The notes: generated from the letters alone by a model not told the origin. Positions 21,232 to 32,560 are shown, counted from the stretch's first letter. The stretch: DNA of 64,000 nt from Bettongia penicillata ogilbyi (GCA_023548195.1 JAJHZJ010000336.1:3142704-3206703), one strand, 5' to 3'. Made by a program: numbers and translations.

Positions 21232-21341
21232 ACAGAGTGTCCTCAAAGTACAGTTGCAGTCTTAAGCTTTAGTTAACTTAGGTCCTGTTTTAACCTTTAG
21301 GAGCTCAAAATTACACTGAGACTTTTGGGATACCTTGTATT
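21232..21341. mobile_element. Mariner-like MITE
   Basis: About 110 bp with terminal inverted repeats. The left end reads acagagtgtcctcaaagt; the right end, reversed, reads acaaggtatcccaaaagt, and the similarity goes on for about 35 bp per side. The ends resemble the ACAGGGTGTCCCAAAAGT termini of mammalian mariner-family elements. No transposase is present. Confidence 0.6.
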
Positions 21342-22299
21342 ACGCCTATCAATCAACTTCTAATCATGAATTTATGACTCCCTGGAGCATCCCCATGAAT
21401 GAAGCAAATAAGGTCACACCTGCTTTATGGGCTGAGACTTAAGCATGAGCAGAGCAATAACTCCCTTTTATCTAAATCAATGAGAGATGTGTTGATGACC
21501 CAATTTCTGATTTGTTGTTCTAACCACTAGACTTTGCTACCTCTCAGCTTCTCTTCAGTACACTTGCTTAGAACCCCAAAGGTGTATGTGACTACTACAC
21601 AGCACTGAAAGCCTGACTAAATAAAAATCAAACACATATTGATTGCTACTACCATGGGGGAGATGCAACCAAGTTGTGCAAGCATATTTATGGATGGTTC
21701 TTTAATTGTAATCAGCTTGGTCTATCAGAAATGAGGTCAAGTCCCAGAGTGGGCAGCATGGATATGAAGAACCTGCTTACTAATCTGAAACTGTTCCTCA
21801 AGATAGCAGGAGTTCAACCCTAGGGAGGATGAGGAAAATATCCAACAATATTCTTATGTAAAAGAAAAACCATTTTGCATCTACTTCTTAACACACTGGT
21901 TTCTGTTCTATCTGTAATAATGCAGCCTGTAGAATTCAACACTATGAAACTTTCCCTGGCTCCTTGGCTATGTATGTTTCAGACTCAAAGAAGGCAGGTC
22001 ACCATGGCCCTACTCACTTCTCTCCTTTATAAATCCCCTCGCTACCAGAAATCTCTCTGCAGTCAGCCTGCAAGCTGAGAGCCATAACCACTCCAGTGAG
22101 CCTTAGATTCAGGGTGCAAATGTCCGATAAACCCTAAAAGCTTTCCAACCTTGAAAAGTGACATCTGAGTACAGTGTATATCCACGTATGATCTGGGAAC
22201 TTGAATCTATGAAATATTCCTGTTATAAAATACTTCACAGCTATAGCTGGGCAAGATATTAGAGCATAGGGGGATATGCACACACAGATTGTGTGTGGG

Positions 22300-22490
22300 A
22301 CTGACTAGGTACTAGATGAAGAGTCAAGAGACCTGGGTTCTATTTCTGGCAATGCTATTAAGAAGCTACCTGATCCTGGAGAGCAAACCACTTGACTGTT
22401 CAGCCTCTGTTTTCTCATTTGTAAAATGAGGGGGCAGATAATTCATAAGTGCTTTTCAGCTCTAAAATGCTATTCCATTCTACGGTCTAC
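22300..22490 (+). mobile_element. MIR-type SINE
   Basis: 'gagtcaagagacctgggttc', 'tgttttctcatttgtaaaat', 'cttttcagctctaaaatgct': a well-preserved MIR/THER core with 3' end. Confidence 0.7.
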
Positions 22491-22599
22491 ACACTCGCAG
22501 AGGCTCAAGTACTTCCAGAGAAGAAAAGGAAACTTTGTGCTGGTATATTCTAGTTAAATGCAAATTGCTATGAACTTTAACTTGATCAACATTATTTCC

Positions 22600-22745
22600 T
22601 CTTTTAATTCATTTTTTAAAATTTTGACCTCTAAATTCCCTCCCTCCTGCCCCTCATCACCCATTAAGAAGACAATATAATATCAATTACAAATGTGATG
22701 TTACGTAAAACATAAACAATATTTCTTAATACTCTATTAGAACCA
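22600..22745 (-). mobile_element. L1/HAL1 3' UTR fragment
   Basis: Antisense of the purine-rich 3' UTR: 'ccctccctcctgcccctcat' then 'atatcaattacaaatgtgat'. Decayed. Confidence 0.45.
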
Positions 22746-23184
22746 ATGGAATGATGTTATTTAGTTTTTTGAGGAACCTTTCCATTAAAGAATCTCACTA
22801 TGACTCAGGCTACCAGATGATGTGTTCTCATTAGAGGAATGAAAGTATGAGAAATTGTGTAATGAACCATTCCAGGGCTTTCTGTTTAAGCTAGGATCAG
22901 AATCATAGCACACTGCTCCATTCACTACCAGGAAAAGTCAATAGGGTCCCAGCAACCTCAAGGTCAAAGGTCATCTTTAGGAACATTATACGCCAGTCTT
23001 TGGACACTCCTGGAATTGGCAACCAGTATACATTAGTTGTTTTTTCATGCATATTGGTTCTATCTCCTCCACTAAATGAGCTCCTGATAATAGAAAACCT
23101 ATTTCTCATCTCCTCAAGAGGACCTAGCATAGGCTGGCACACAGCAAATACTCAATAACGACTTCTTAGAAAAGCACCATTTAT

Positions 23185-23840
23185 AGTACAGGTGTGAACC
23201 AGTTCAATTATTGTGGAAAGCAATTTGGAACTATGCCCAAAAAGCTATTAAACTGTACATACCCTTTGACCCACTGATACCACTAATAGGTCTATATGTC
23301 AAAAAGATCAAAGAAAGAGGAAAAGGACCCCATATGTACAAAAATATTTGTAGCAGCTCTTTTAGTGGTGGCAAAGACCTGGAAACTGAGGGGGTATGTA
23401 TCAATTAGGGAGTAGTGGAACAACTTAAGGTATATGAATGCAACTACTATGCTGTAAGAAATGATGAGGGGGATAGTTTTAGAAAAACCTGCAAAGACTT
23501 ATATGAACTGATACAAAGGAAAGTGGGCACAACCAGAAGAAAAACTTATATAGAAAGAGCAATATTGTGAATATAATCAACTTCAAAAGACTCAGTAATA
23601 ACTCTAACAACACAATGACTAACCATAATTCCAAAGGACTCATTGAAGTATATCTTCTTATATTTCTTTCTTTTTTTGGCCGACTTTTTTTTTTCTGGAA
23701 CATGGCTAATGAAGAAATTTGTTTTGCATGAGTATATGTATTTACAATGGATTTTTATTTTTCTTGCCTTCTCAATAGGTGAGGGAGGAGGAAAGAGAAT
23801 TTAGAAAATAAAATAAAAATGAATTTAAAAAAAGAAAAGA
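23185..23840 (+). mobile_element. Old 5'-truncated L1
   Basis: Sense L1 ORF2 C-terminus: a frame at 23211-23408 begins MWKAIWNYAQKAIKLYIPFD. A 3' UTR with an A-rich end follows (aataaaataaaaatgaattt). It has many stops and is older than 17387-18566. Confidence 0.8.
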
Positions 23841-24164
23841 AAGCAATTAATGATCAGTCTAGAATACTAACCAGTCTGGAATATTGGGCCTCCCTATAAG
23901 TTTTTTTTTTTTAAAACATCGTCTCCTATGAGACATACCATCAGGAATTTTCTATCAGACTTTCTAACAAAGTTCCATTTTCTGGCAACACATTTTCCTC
24001 TAGATAGATAAATTAACCTCTTACTGGTATTTCTAGCCTGGGATGGGATCACTTTTCAGCTACATCAGCACCCAGGGCAGAGCTTCTCTGGCACAGTTGT
24101 TGTTGGCATTAGGACCAAAGAGTAGGGAATACATACCCCTTGACTGCTACATTGTGTCTTTTTA

Positions 24165-25160
24165 AAAATTTTTTTTATTTTTATCTTTTAATGTTAATTT
24201 TATTTATTTTTAGTGTTCTACAATCACTACCACATAACTTAGATTTTTTTTCCCCTACTTACCCCACACTTTCCCTCTCCCTCCCCGAGACAGCATACAA
24301 TTCTATATAGAATCTACACATATATTCCTATTAAATATATTTTCACTATAGTCATGCTGTGTAGAAGAACTAAAATGAATGGGAGAAATTATATAATAAA
24401 CCAAAACATAATATACACAAAAAAATGATCTCCTACATTCTGCGATTGACTTCCATAGTTCTTTCTCTGGATGTGGAAGGCATTTTGCCTTAGAAGACCA
24501 TTGGGAATTTTTTTTTTTTTAAAGTCCTTGCATTGCTATGAAGTTCCAAGTCTACCAGAAAAAACTGTCGCACACTATGGTTGTTGCTGTCCACAAAGTT
24601 CTCCTGGTTCTGCTCCTTTCACTCAGCATCAGATCATATAAGTCTTTCCAGGCCTCTCTGAAGTCTTCCTGTTCATCATTTCTTATAGCACAATAGTATT
24701 CCATTAAATTCATATACCATAATTTATTCAGCCATTCCCCAATTGATGGGCATCCCCTTGATTTCCAGTTTTTGGCCACCACAAAGAGAGCTGCTATAAA
24801 TATTCTTGTACGTGTGGGACCCTTTCCTATTTTTATGATCTCTGGGGGATACAGTCCTAGAAATGATATTGCTGGGTCCAAGGGTATGCACATTTTTGTA
24901 GCCCTGTGGGCATAGTTCCAAACTGCTCTCCAGAACGGCTGGATGAGCTCACAGCTCCACCAACAATGAATTAGTGTTCCAATTCTCCTACATCCTCTCC
25001 AACATTTATCATCTGCCTGTTCTGTCATGTTAGCCAACCTGATAGGTGTGATGTGGTACCTCAGAGTTGTTTTGATTTGCATCTCTCTAATCAAAAGTGA
25101 TTTAGAGCATTTTTTCATATGATTATAGATATCTTTAATTTCTTCCTCTGAAAATTGACT
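24165..25160 (-). mobile_element. 5'-truncated L1, antisense
   Basis: About 1 kb of L1 ORF2 end plus 3' UTR on the minus strand; the tail is the T-rich stretch at 24165-24215. It is well preserved (see 24552-25118). A TA-rich tract abuts its 5' side and hides any TSD. Confidence 0.85.
24552..25118 (-). pseudogene. L1 ORF2 C-terminal fragment, 188 codons open
   Basis: An open frame from MKKCSKSLLIREMQIKTTLRYH to DSFFW and stop. It is the C-terminal segment of L1 ORF2p, beyond the reverse transcriptase; motifs are DKCWRGCRRIGTLIHCWWSC (Cys/His pattern) and GCPSIGEWLNKLWYMN. Endonuclease and RT domains are missing, so it cannot act alone. It is one of the best preserved L1 frames in the window. 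Confidence 0.85.
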
Positions 25161-25232
25161 TCATATCCTTTGATATATTATATATTATATGATAATTATA
25201 TAATTATATTATATTATATTATATATATATGG
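25160..25232. repeat. TA-rich low-complexity tract
   Basis: Runs such as tatattatatgataattata and attatattatattatatata at the 5' side of the antisense L1. Confidence 0.9.
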
Positions 25233-26015
25233 ATATCAATTGGGAAACTACTACACTGTTGTCTTGAGAGAACCTATTGGCTCAAAGGGGAAAGCATCTG
25301 ATGCACTGAGCTCGCCTGGACGAGAGAAAAAAAAAAATCCAAGAATAAACCCTGATCTCTGAGATGGCTGTGGAGCAGAACCTCTTCTTGAAGAGTCACA
25401 TAGGTATAAACTGCACCCAGAAGTGGCAGCCTAAATGAAAGTCAAGGGAGATCTGCCAAGGGTTTTCCCTCCTGGGGCAGCAAGAAAATGGGGCTCAGGT
25501 TCCAGCGGGGACTTCTACTGGTTGGCTAGGCAGGAGGCTACAGATTAGGAGCTGAAGACCAAGCCTCAGGAAGGAAGGGCAACTAAAGCAGTAACTAAGA
25601 TAAGGAAAGGAGCAATGTGCATTACAATGGTCCCATTCAAAGTTGGAAGGCCCCAAATCTGATTCCATCCCAACCCAGCCTCACACAGAGCCCATGTAAA
25701 TATTTGCAGATGTTTATATTCACACCCTGCAATGACTCTTTAAAAGACTTTTACAACTGGCAAACTTGCATGTCAGCCATCCCCCCTACCCCACCATTCT
25801 TTTTATCAAGTTGCAAAAAATCCTCGGTTCCTATAAGCCCTTTGTTCTTTTTCACAAAGACCTTGAAGGGGAAGGAGTAGGGTGGGGACAGAAGATCCAC
25901 TGCTATCTTATTGGAGATGAAAGTTCCTAAAGACAGAACCCCCTCAGAATCCTGAGATAGGAAGTGGCTCACTAGGGATACATGGCTTAAATGCCTAAAG
26001 GGGCCAGAGACTTAC

Positions 26016-26127
26016 GGTGCTCGGTCGTTATTCAAGCCATTCTGCCGCTGGGTGTTGATTGGAGGGAGAACAGGTTTACTGTTGATCTCCAGCCCCCTCC
26101 TCAGGGTCTCTCTGATTTGCTCTGTAT
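26016..26127 (-). CDS. SUFU: SUFU exon 8
   Basis: 112-bp coding exon with acceptor CTGTCTTTGCAG and donor GCACC/GTAAGTCT on the minus strand. It completes codon 304 (Asp), encodes residues 305-340 and leaves two bases of Pro341. The peptide begins TEQIRETLRRGLEINSK and ends NGLNNDRA. It lies in the interdomain linker; the Ser342/Ser346 phosphorylation sites known in human SUFU would begin the next exon, which is not visible. Pro329 to Thr, Ala336 to Asn and His337 to Asn distinguish it from remembered human sequence, so it is the most diverged of the five exons, as expected for a disordered segment. Confidence 0.95.
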
Positions 26128-28036
26128 CTGCAAAGACAGAGCTTGGTCACTTGATGCTCTGTGGAGCACCCCAAATCTGACAGAGCTGTTGAGCTGGAAG
26201 ATACTATCAAACCTGGGGAAAAGAAATCATGCTGGTCCTGAGCAGTTGTCTAGGTACCCAGAAATATGATTAGCTTGTTTTCTGTTGAAAAGGATTTGGG
26301 TCTGAACCTCAAGGGATGTACAAGACAGGGTCTTTCACTCTCTCTTTGGCTAGGAGGAATCGGTCATTTTCCTTTCTTTGCCTAAGATACATGCTTACCC
26401 CTCCCCTTCCATGCTGCCCACTGTTACTCATAGTTACCAACAAGGAAGCCCTTTATGAACCACTGAAATCTTTTAAGGGAGACGGACACTGTCACATGGT
26501 TAGGAATGCTAGCAGACGTGACAGCTTTGACTGACATGTTCCCTGCATTATCACTCATAAGCATATATGTGGTGCCATTCATACTCAGCTGCCAGGTTCT
26601 ATCTGGGCCTTCTGTTTAGGGGCACCCTGAATTGGGCCATACAGGGAAGACCTGCCCCCAGTCACTTCCCTTCAACTCTATACCTAGGAGACTTTTAGTA
26701 CTCCTTAGATTTTGTCGGGCAAGGGACAGAGTGAGAGGCCGAATTTCATGAAAATAGTAAAATTCTCTCCTGTGATCCACTAACTTTCTTTACTAGAAGT
26801 TTAACTTCTTTGGAAGGTTTATTTTTAAAGAGACTTTGCTGGCCTTTGAGATAAAGTTTGCTGAGTTGGTCTGCTTCTCTATAATGACATTTTGATCTAA
26901 GGAGGCTCCTCTGTACATTGTCCACCACGAAAGAAAGCCAGTCAGCTGAACCTATGGATAAAACTTCTGGATCCTCAAAAAAAGAAAAAAACCAGCTCTT
27001 GTGTCAAGTTCAACTGAATGATTCTGATAACTGCATACCTTCTCTGAATTTCCTATTAAGCTTGGCACATCTGCAGAATAAACAGGAAGGAAAGAAAAGG
27101 GTCAAATATTTGTAATGGAGTTTTCTTAAAATGTTGCCCCATTAGGGGAAGGCTGGAAATAGAAAATCTTCTACAAATGTCACCTTACCTTTGTTAGGAG
27201 AGACATGGTTCAAGCTATAAATGTATTAACCATTTAAAAAATGAAGTGGTTGAGAAAATGCTCACAAAGTAGAAGTGAAATTTGTAATCATTTGTTATCT
27301 ACAAATTAATATTTCAGATTTTTTCTTTTGGAATTAGTTTACTGTACTCTTTGCTAAAACTCACCAAGTATTCTTATACCCAACCAATTGAGTGCACATT
27401 CAATATCACAAATCGTCATTTGATTTGAGCTGTGGCCTAGCTTTGCTGATCAGGGCTGCTCTAGAAGGAGCTGTCAACAGCTCTGTACCTCACCTGTAAG
27501 CAACCCAAGGCGCACTTCATCTCTGTAGGTAAGTCCTGTCCCTACTGGAAATTTATGCATTGGACTCATTCTTCTATTACCTGTGGCTTTAGTGGGACTG
27601 ATGCAAGAGCGCTGCTCTGTATCAATTCTAATTCAACTCAATCTCCATCTCTGGTGGTCTTTACTCCTTTTCTATAATTGTCCCATGACTCCAGCTCATT
27701 TCCATTAGCTCAGTTTTCCATGGGCAGATGTAAAAAATTATCACTGTGCATGGTATACTTCAAAAAAATACACTCAGGAAACAAATGCCACCCAGAAAGA
27801 GGCTAATGAAATACTCTTAATCACACTGCAATGGGAGAGAATGATTACCATTTAAACTATGGCTAGGCAAGAAAACTATAAGAATGTGTTTTTTCTATTA
27901 GAAAGCCATCACAAGAGATAATGTAAACCAGGGCTCAGAAGGAAAATATTGGAAAAAGAGGAAAGGATTAACTTAGAACAGAATGGGCATGAGAAAGGAG
28001 TTAGAGGGTAAAGTTTGAGGTAAGCAGAGGTCTCAC
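26128..28036 (-). other. SUFU: SUFU intron 7
   Basis: 1,909-bp phase-1 intron between exons 7 and 8. I recognise no transposon in it; it is the cleanest non-coding stretch of this size near the exons. It may therefore be a sensible place to look for conserved intronic elements by alignment. Confidence 0.9.
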
Positions 28037-28190
28037 CTTTGCCAGAAAGTCTCCGAGGCTGCATCCCAATACAAATGCTCCTGCTGTCATCGTCGTCCTC
28101 AGGGGGCCGGCTCAGATCATCCCAGGCACACTTGGCACTCACTCCACTCAGATTGGAGCCATCTGTCTCGATCCCTTTATCAACTCTCTC
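28037..28190 (-). CDS. SUFU: SUFU exon 7
   Basis: 154-bp coding exon with acceptor TTTTCAAGCAG and donor AAAG/GTGAGA on the minus strand. It encodes residues 253-303 plus the first base of codon 304. The peptide starts ERVDKGIETDGSNLSG, passes through SRPPEDDDDSRS and ends RRLSGK. The first part closes the N-terminal domain. The acidic stretch opens the flexible linker between the two GLI-binding lobes. Lys257, reported as a ubiquitin acceptor in human SUFU, is present. Differences from remembered human sequence are Glu286 to Asp, giving four consecutive Asp, and Thr295 to Met. Confidence 0.96.
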
Positions 28191-29280
28191 CTGCTTGAAA
28201 AGACCCAAAGAACCAAAGCACCCTACTCAGATGTTTCTTCAGCAAGCACTTTCATTGTTGCTACCACCATTCTTGTCCCCTAAGAACAGAGTCCCTAACC
28301 GTAATCTCTTGCAGCTACTAGCATCACAAACACTTTGCCAACTACTGAGATCCTTCAGGGGCAACTGGGAGTCAGGGACACTAGCAAAATAGCCAACTGC
28401 AAGTCACACATTTTCTGCACATGGGCAAATCAGCACTCTGCTATAGCACTATTCACTGACCTTCAGGCTTCAGTCTTCTGCCAAACCACTCCCAACGTTT
28501 TCTGGAAAAGTCCCATAGCAAAAGGCCTGGTTAGTGTGTAGGGGCCTAGACACATGAACTATTCCCTGAGGCTGAGCAGAAGTCTGTCTTTGATTAGGAG
28601 AAGTAACTTCTGTCCCATCTCTTTGAGTAATACATCTTTTAGGAGTTTAATAGAGAAGTGATGATAAATGGAAGGAGTTTAAAAGGAAAGGTGATGGAGT
28701 AATTTTATCCTAAATTACCTGAGTTTCTTTCTTTTAATAGCTAGAGGGTACAGATATATAGCAGAATGGCATCTAGGATATGACCAATGGACTAATCTCA
28801 GATTGACAAGTCAAGTTTTTCAAACAAAACCTGAGCAAAATTTACTCCTTTTTTTGGACTCAGATGGACAATTCAAGGGCAGACTAACTACAGACTATGG
28901 TTTAATGTAGACACTCAAAAAAGACCCTAGTATTCTAAAATCTTAACTTGGCCCCCCAAACTCAACTTTAAGAAAGAATGGTATCCAGAACACTTCCTAG
29001 ATTCCCTCTCTTGAAGTATTTCTATGGTATTTTTTTCATACAATAATCATATATTCTTCTGTGTGGGCTCAGGCTTCAGACTAAAGATCAACTGAATAAA
29101 AAGCAGCCAAGGTCAAAGTAAGCCACCATGTGAACAGACACCTCAGTTGGCTTTTCCCTATCTATGGAACCTTTGAATTCCATTTCCTTAAGAAAGGCTG
29201 GTGTCAAACATCATCTCAGGCCTTGGTGTGATACATCTGGTGAAGAAGTCTGACTGGGAAAGGACACTATGTGTTGTTTG

Positions 29281-29320
29281 TTACTACTTAATTTATATTT
29301 ATCTTATAGTTAAGTAGTAA
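29281..29320. repeat. Short perfect hairpin in intron 6
   Basis: ttactacttaa (29281-29291) and ttaagtagtaa (29310-29320): an 11-bp perfect stem with an 18-base A/T loop. No RNA family recognised. Confidence 0.5.
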
Positions 29321-30235
29321 ACTGACCAGTAAGCTGGTTATTCTCACTATAGACATGGTAACATAGAACCCAAAACCTCTTTCTCATCATTGGCTGTTTC
29401 CTTACTTTTGGTGTCACAGTTATTCCCACTCATGTTGGACTGGTGGGACAGAGAAAAGCTAGCAATGAGAAAAACACCATTTATTTCCAGTATCTACGAG
29501 GGGAATAGCTCCTTGTCCTAGGCATGCCAATGTCTCTTTATTTTCTCAGTGCTAAACATGAAACTCTGCTTTCCCCAGAATCCATGGAAAAAATAGACAT
29601 TCCTCTAAGGAGCAGAGCTCAGGCAGGTTAGTTAATTGAGGAAATCAGCTAATGGGAACAATATGGCATTGCCCTTTGGAATTGTAGTACCAAAAACATA
29701 AGATTTTTCCTCACTTCCTACCACCTCCTGCCCAAGAGATACTTACAGAATATTAAGGCAAGAAAGGATCACACCTAGTTCAACCCCCTCATTCTAGCAA
29801 AGAGAAAACTTAGAAGTTACTAATAATTCTCAAATAACCTCAGTTCTTGCCCTCTTGCTGTGGCAAGTGGACATACATGCTGAGGGATTCATCTTTGCAC
29901 AGAAAGCTTTCCAATTTGTCTTCCTTCCCTCTCAAAAATGTTTTAAGAGACCACTACGTGAACTCAGGAACCTGCTATCTGCTTTCAGCATTCCCTGTGG
30001 AAGGAGGACAGGATCTCTTGGTATTCAGACAAAGAATTGGTGGTTTCACTCAACTAGTTCAAAGAATCATAGCCCTTTCTCAGCACCTAGGACTTAGGAC
30101 AGGATCAAATCACAGTTCAGAGTACACAGTGCCATATGCACTCTATTACGACTGCAGAACAAGGAGCTAGATGGCCTTCTATTTATCTAATTTATGCCAT
30201 GACTGACACAGGGAACCCCAAATAAAGTACAGAGG

Positions 30236-30440
30236 CAGTTTGTTGGAAAGGCACTGGATTTGGAGTCAGAGCATCTGGGCTCAAATCCCAGCTGTGCTAC
30301 TTATCGCTTATGTAACCTTGGCCAACCTCACTTAACCATTCGAGGTTTCAGTTTCCCCATCTGTAAAATCAGTGGAGTGGGGTAAGGCTGGACTATGTGA
30401 TCTTTCAGGCTCCTTCCAGCTCTAAAATCTACAATCCTAA
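30236..30440 (+). mobile_element. MIR/THER-type SINE
   Basis: Near-complete: 'aggcactggatttggagtca', 'ctcaaatcccagctgtgcta' (B-box-like), 'tttccccatctgtaaaatca', 'ggctccttccagctctaaaa'. It lies antisense to SUFU in intron 6. Confidence 0.8.
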
Positions 30441-31096
30441 AACAAGGGGTATTAGTTGCAATCTAGAAGCAAAGAAAGTAGTGCTAGAGAAAAGTTTATT
30501 TGTAAATAAACCAGTGGTACCTTCTATGATCTGAGTTTCCTTAAGCCTTATCAAGTCTCCCATGATGTGTCAAAGGATTCCTGGGCAAAAGAGTATATTT
30601 CTTTCCTGGATAAAGACTTCCCTTTCTCTAGGGAAGCACAGTCCCAAAGCTACCTTCCTATAGTCCAGGAATATCTTGGAATTCTGAATGTCTTAGAGAA
30701 GTTAATGATGGCCTAAAGGTATCAGTAAACCCAAGAGATACAAAATCAGATTTTTTTGTGTGCTATGAAAATTTGCCTTTTAATTGAGGCAAATTCATAA
30801 CATGTCAATATAAAGATGACCCAACATCTAGATCCCATTAAACCCCACAGTATGACAGTGAATGAAAATGAGTATGTATGTGTACATATGTGTTATGTGT
30901 TCCTTTATAGATCACTGAAAATCAAACATCCAAATGAGGAAGATAGCTGTCTGGCAGCCTAAGGCAAAAGGCATCTAAGAACTCTTCAGTCTCTAATGTC
31001 AACCCTATCCTGATACTGCTGGTTTGAGGGAAAGGAAAGGCATAATAAGGACAAAAGGTAGATGAGTAGGAGAAGTTTTATCAACTCAAGACATAC

Positions 31097-31169
31097 TTGC
31101 AGATGTGGATCAATCTCAAATATGGTCTCGCCTCTTCGCATATCAGTTATTAACCAGGGGCCACCAGCT
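31097..31169 (-). CDS. SUFU: SUFU exon 6
   Basis: 73-bp coding exon, with acceptor CTTCCCCACAG and donor CAA/GTATGT on the minus strand. One base completes codon 228, then 24 codons encode residues 229-252, beginning AGGPWLITDMRRGE and ending EIDPHLQ. I see no amino-acid change from human SUFU in this exon, the best conserved of the five. A second AG follows the acceptor two bases later, but using it would shift the frame, so the first AG is preferred. It lies 1,055 bp from exon 5 and 2,906 bp from exon 7. Confidence 0.96.
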
Positions 31170-31394
31170 CTGTGGGGAAGAAACAATAAGACACATAATG
31201 GTAACTTAATGTAGCATGGACTTATTCCAGAAAGATGCCAAAAACTGAGTAGGAGTCAACTGGAGGAATTAAAAACATTGAGGTGGGCATGACTTGGGGG
31301 GGGAGGGGTTTTGAAGTAGACTGCCCTAGTTTAGCCGACAGTTTACTCAGCTCTGTTCTTGGACCCAGTGATTTCTTCAGATTAAACAATCAAT

Positions 31395-31600
31395 CTTGCC
31401 TTTTTTTTTTTTTTTTTGCAGAGATGAGAACTATGGGTGCATATAGTGGGAGATTTTTTTCCCCACCTATTGGTCTATTGGTTAGTCTTGCTGAACTGTT
31501 CCCTGCCTTTTTTTATTCTTTGTTATTAAAGCGGGGGAAGGCGGATAGATACACCAGGAAATGCAGGTCGTATAAAAACAAAATATATCTATAATTTTTT
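31395..31600 (+). mobile_element. L1 3' UTR-like fragment
   Basis: A T-run, then 'gttagtcttgctgaactgtt' and 'ctttgttattaaagcggggg', comparable with 45760-45860 and 52240-52300. Confidence 0.4.
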
Positions 31601-31669
31601 TAAAAGATTAGCTAGTTAGGGAATATATCACCAAACCACTGGGGGAACTTTCAATAAGAAAATTCAGTG

Positions 31670-31813
31670 ACTTCAACTTTAATGACTAAGCTGCAACACT
31701 ACCTTCTGCAGGAGGCCTTTCCTGGTTTCCCCCACCCTCAGCTGCTAGTGCTTTCTCCTTTTAGATTACTTAATATCTACGCTGTATGTATCTCATCTAT
31801 ATACACACACACG

Positions 31814-31844
<31 letters not shown>

Positions 31845-31998
31845 GCACCCATGTAGATGTTGTTCTCATCACTCCACCCTCACACATAATTTAAAGGTAA
31901 GCTCGCTCCTGGAGGGCAGAGGCTGTTTTTACTTTATTTTTGTAATCCCAGTGTTTAGCAAAGTGCCTGGCACAAAGTAAGCACTTAATAAAAATTCT
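31670..31998 (+). mobile_element. L2 3' end
   Basis: 'aggcctttcctggtttcccc', 'ctcctggagggcagaggctg' and 'gcctggcacaaagtaagcac'...'ttaataaa' are the L2 terminal segments. A CA microsatellite (31801-31848) has expanded within it. It lies in SUFU intron 5. Confidence 0.75.
31801..31848. repeat. (CA)n/(CG) microsatellite
   Basis: CA units with CGCGCG interruption. It produces the spurious THTHTHAHARTH frames nearby. Confidence 0.9.
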
Positions 31999-32224
31999 GG
32001 CTGATGACTGGTTGATAATGCCTGAGTACACTCCAAAAAGGGACAGAGAACACAGCTTCTTAAAGTATTACACTAATGATGAGCCCCTACCTCCAAGAAA
32101 TCAGGGGCCCTCCTTACTTGGCCTTTGCTTTACCATCACAACCATTCCAATGCTTGAGAAAATTCAATCTAGATGCTAATGGCAGGGAAAGAAGGGTGGA
32201 TAGTAAGGGTACCATAATACTTAC

Positions 32225-32310
32225 ACAGGGACTGTTCGAAGTAGCTCAAGGATACCCTGCCCATTCCACTGTTGGGCTGCATGTAGCTCTTCTGTGCAAA
32301 CACCAACAAT
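32225..32310 (-). CDS. SUFU: SUFU exon 5
   Basis: 86-bp coding exon, from a CTTAG acceptor to a GT/GTAAGTAT donor on the minus strand. It encodes 28 whole codons (Ile200-Pro227) plus two bases of codon 228. The peptide starts IVGVCTEELHAAQQW and ends ELLRTVP. It joins exon 4 in phase 0 and exon 6 in phase 2. Differences from remembered human SUFU are Ser210 to Ala and Ile228 to Val. This is the end of the N-terminal lobe just before the linker. The low boundary was set from the 86-bp length and frame, because an alternative GT two bases earlier in transcript order would break the frame. Confidence 0.95.
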
Positions 32311-32542
32311 CTAAGATCCCAGAAACAAGATGTGGTTGTGCATTAACAACTATCCTTCCTTCCTGTTCCAGGAAAGTTGTCAGTCACCTAGAGACTTATG
32401 AGACAGAGTCACGTGGGAGAAGATAAGTTGACTACACCTGATGTGTCAAAAGTTGGGATTCAGGACCTCTGGAGCAAAGCACAGGAGAATGCCTCCTAGT
32501 ATTTTATCCTGGTTATGACAGAATACGTATCTTGCTGACCTT

Positions 32543-32560
32543 AAGATTTTGCTCCTAGGA
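32543..32560. repeat. Target-site duplication, left copy
   Basis: aagattttgctcctagga, 18 bp, identical to 33701-33718. Confidence 0.96.

Larger units (their letters stand above)
1..26015 (-). other. SUFU: SUFU intron 8 (partial, inferred)
   Basis: 26 kb downstream of exon 8 in transcript direction. I looked for exon 9 (peptide SRKDSLESDSS) and found no match. It holds most of the HAL1/L1 insertions described separately. Stretches with nothing recognised include 1430-1610, 5150-5530, 6840-7200, 13700-14170, 18590-18790, 18960-19470, 20340-21040, 21350-22290, 22750-23180, 23840-24160 and 25240-26010. Confidence 0.65.
28191..31096 (-). other. SUFU: SUFU intron 6
   Basis: 2,906-bp phase-0 intron between exons 6 and 7. 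It carries a MIR-type SINE (30236-30440), a weak MIR/MAR-like piece near 29740-29830 and a short perfect hairpin (29281-29320). The stretch 28200-29270 is unique-looking sequence in which I see no gene or repeat. Confidence 0.93.
31170..32224 (-). other. SUFU: SUFU intron 5
   Basis: 1,055-bp phase-2 intron between exons 5 and 6. It holds an L1 3' UTR-like piece (31395-31600), an L2 3' end with an embedded CA repeat (31670-31998) and about 200 bp at each edge where I recognise nothing. Confidence 0.93.

Noticed and set aside
24552..25118. 188-codon frame as a zinc-binding host protein
   Set aside because: The Cys/His pattern is the C-terminus of L1 ORF2, repeated at 60315-61057 and 17577-18214.
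28335..28541. Plus-strand frame beside SUFU exon 7
   Set aside because: Opposite strand to the gene, no splice logic or known domain; chance frame.
31667..31980. His/Thr-rich open frames
   Set aside because: Products of a CA microsatellite within an L2 3' end.
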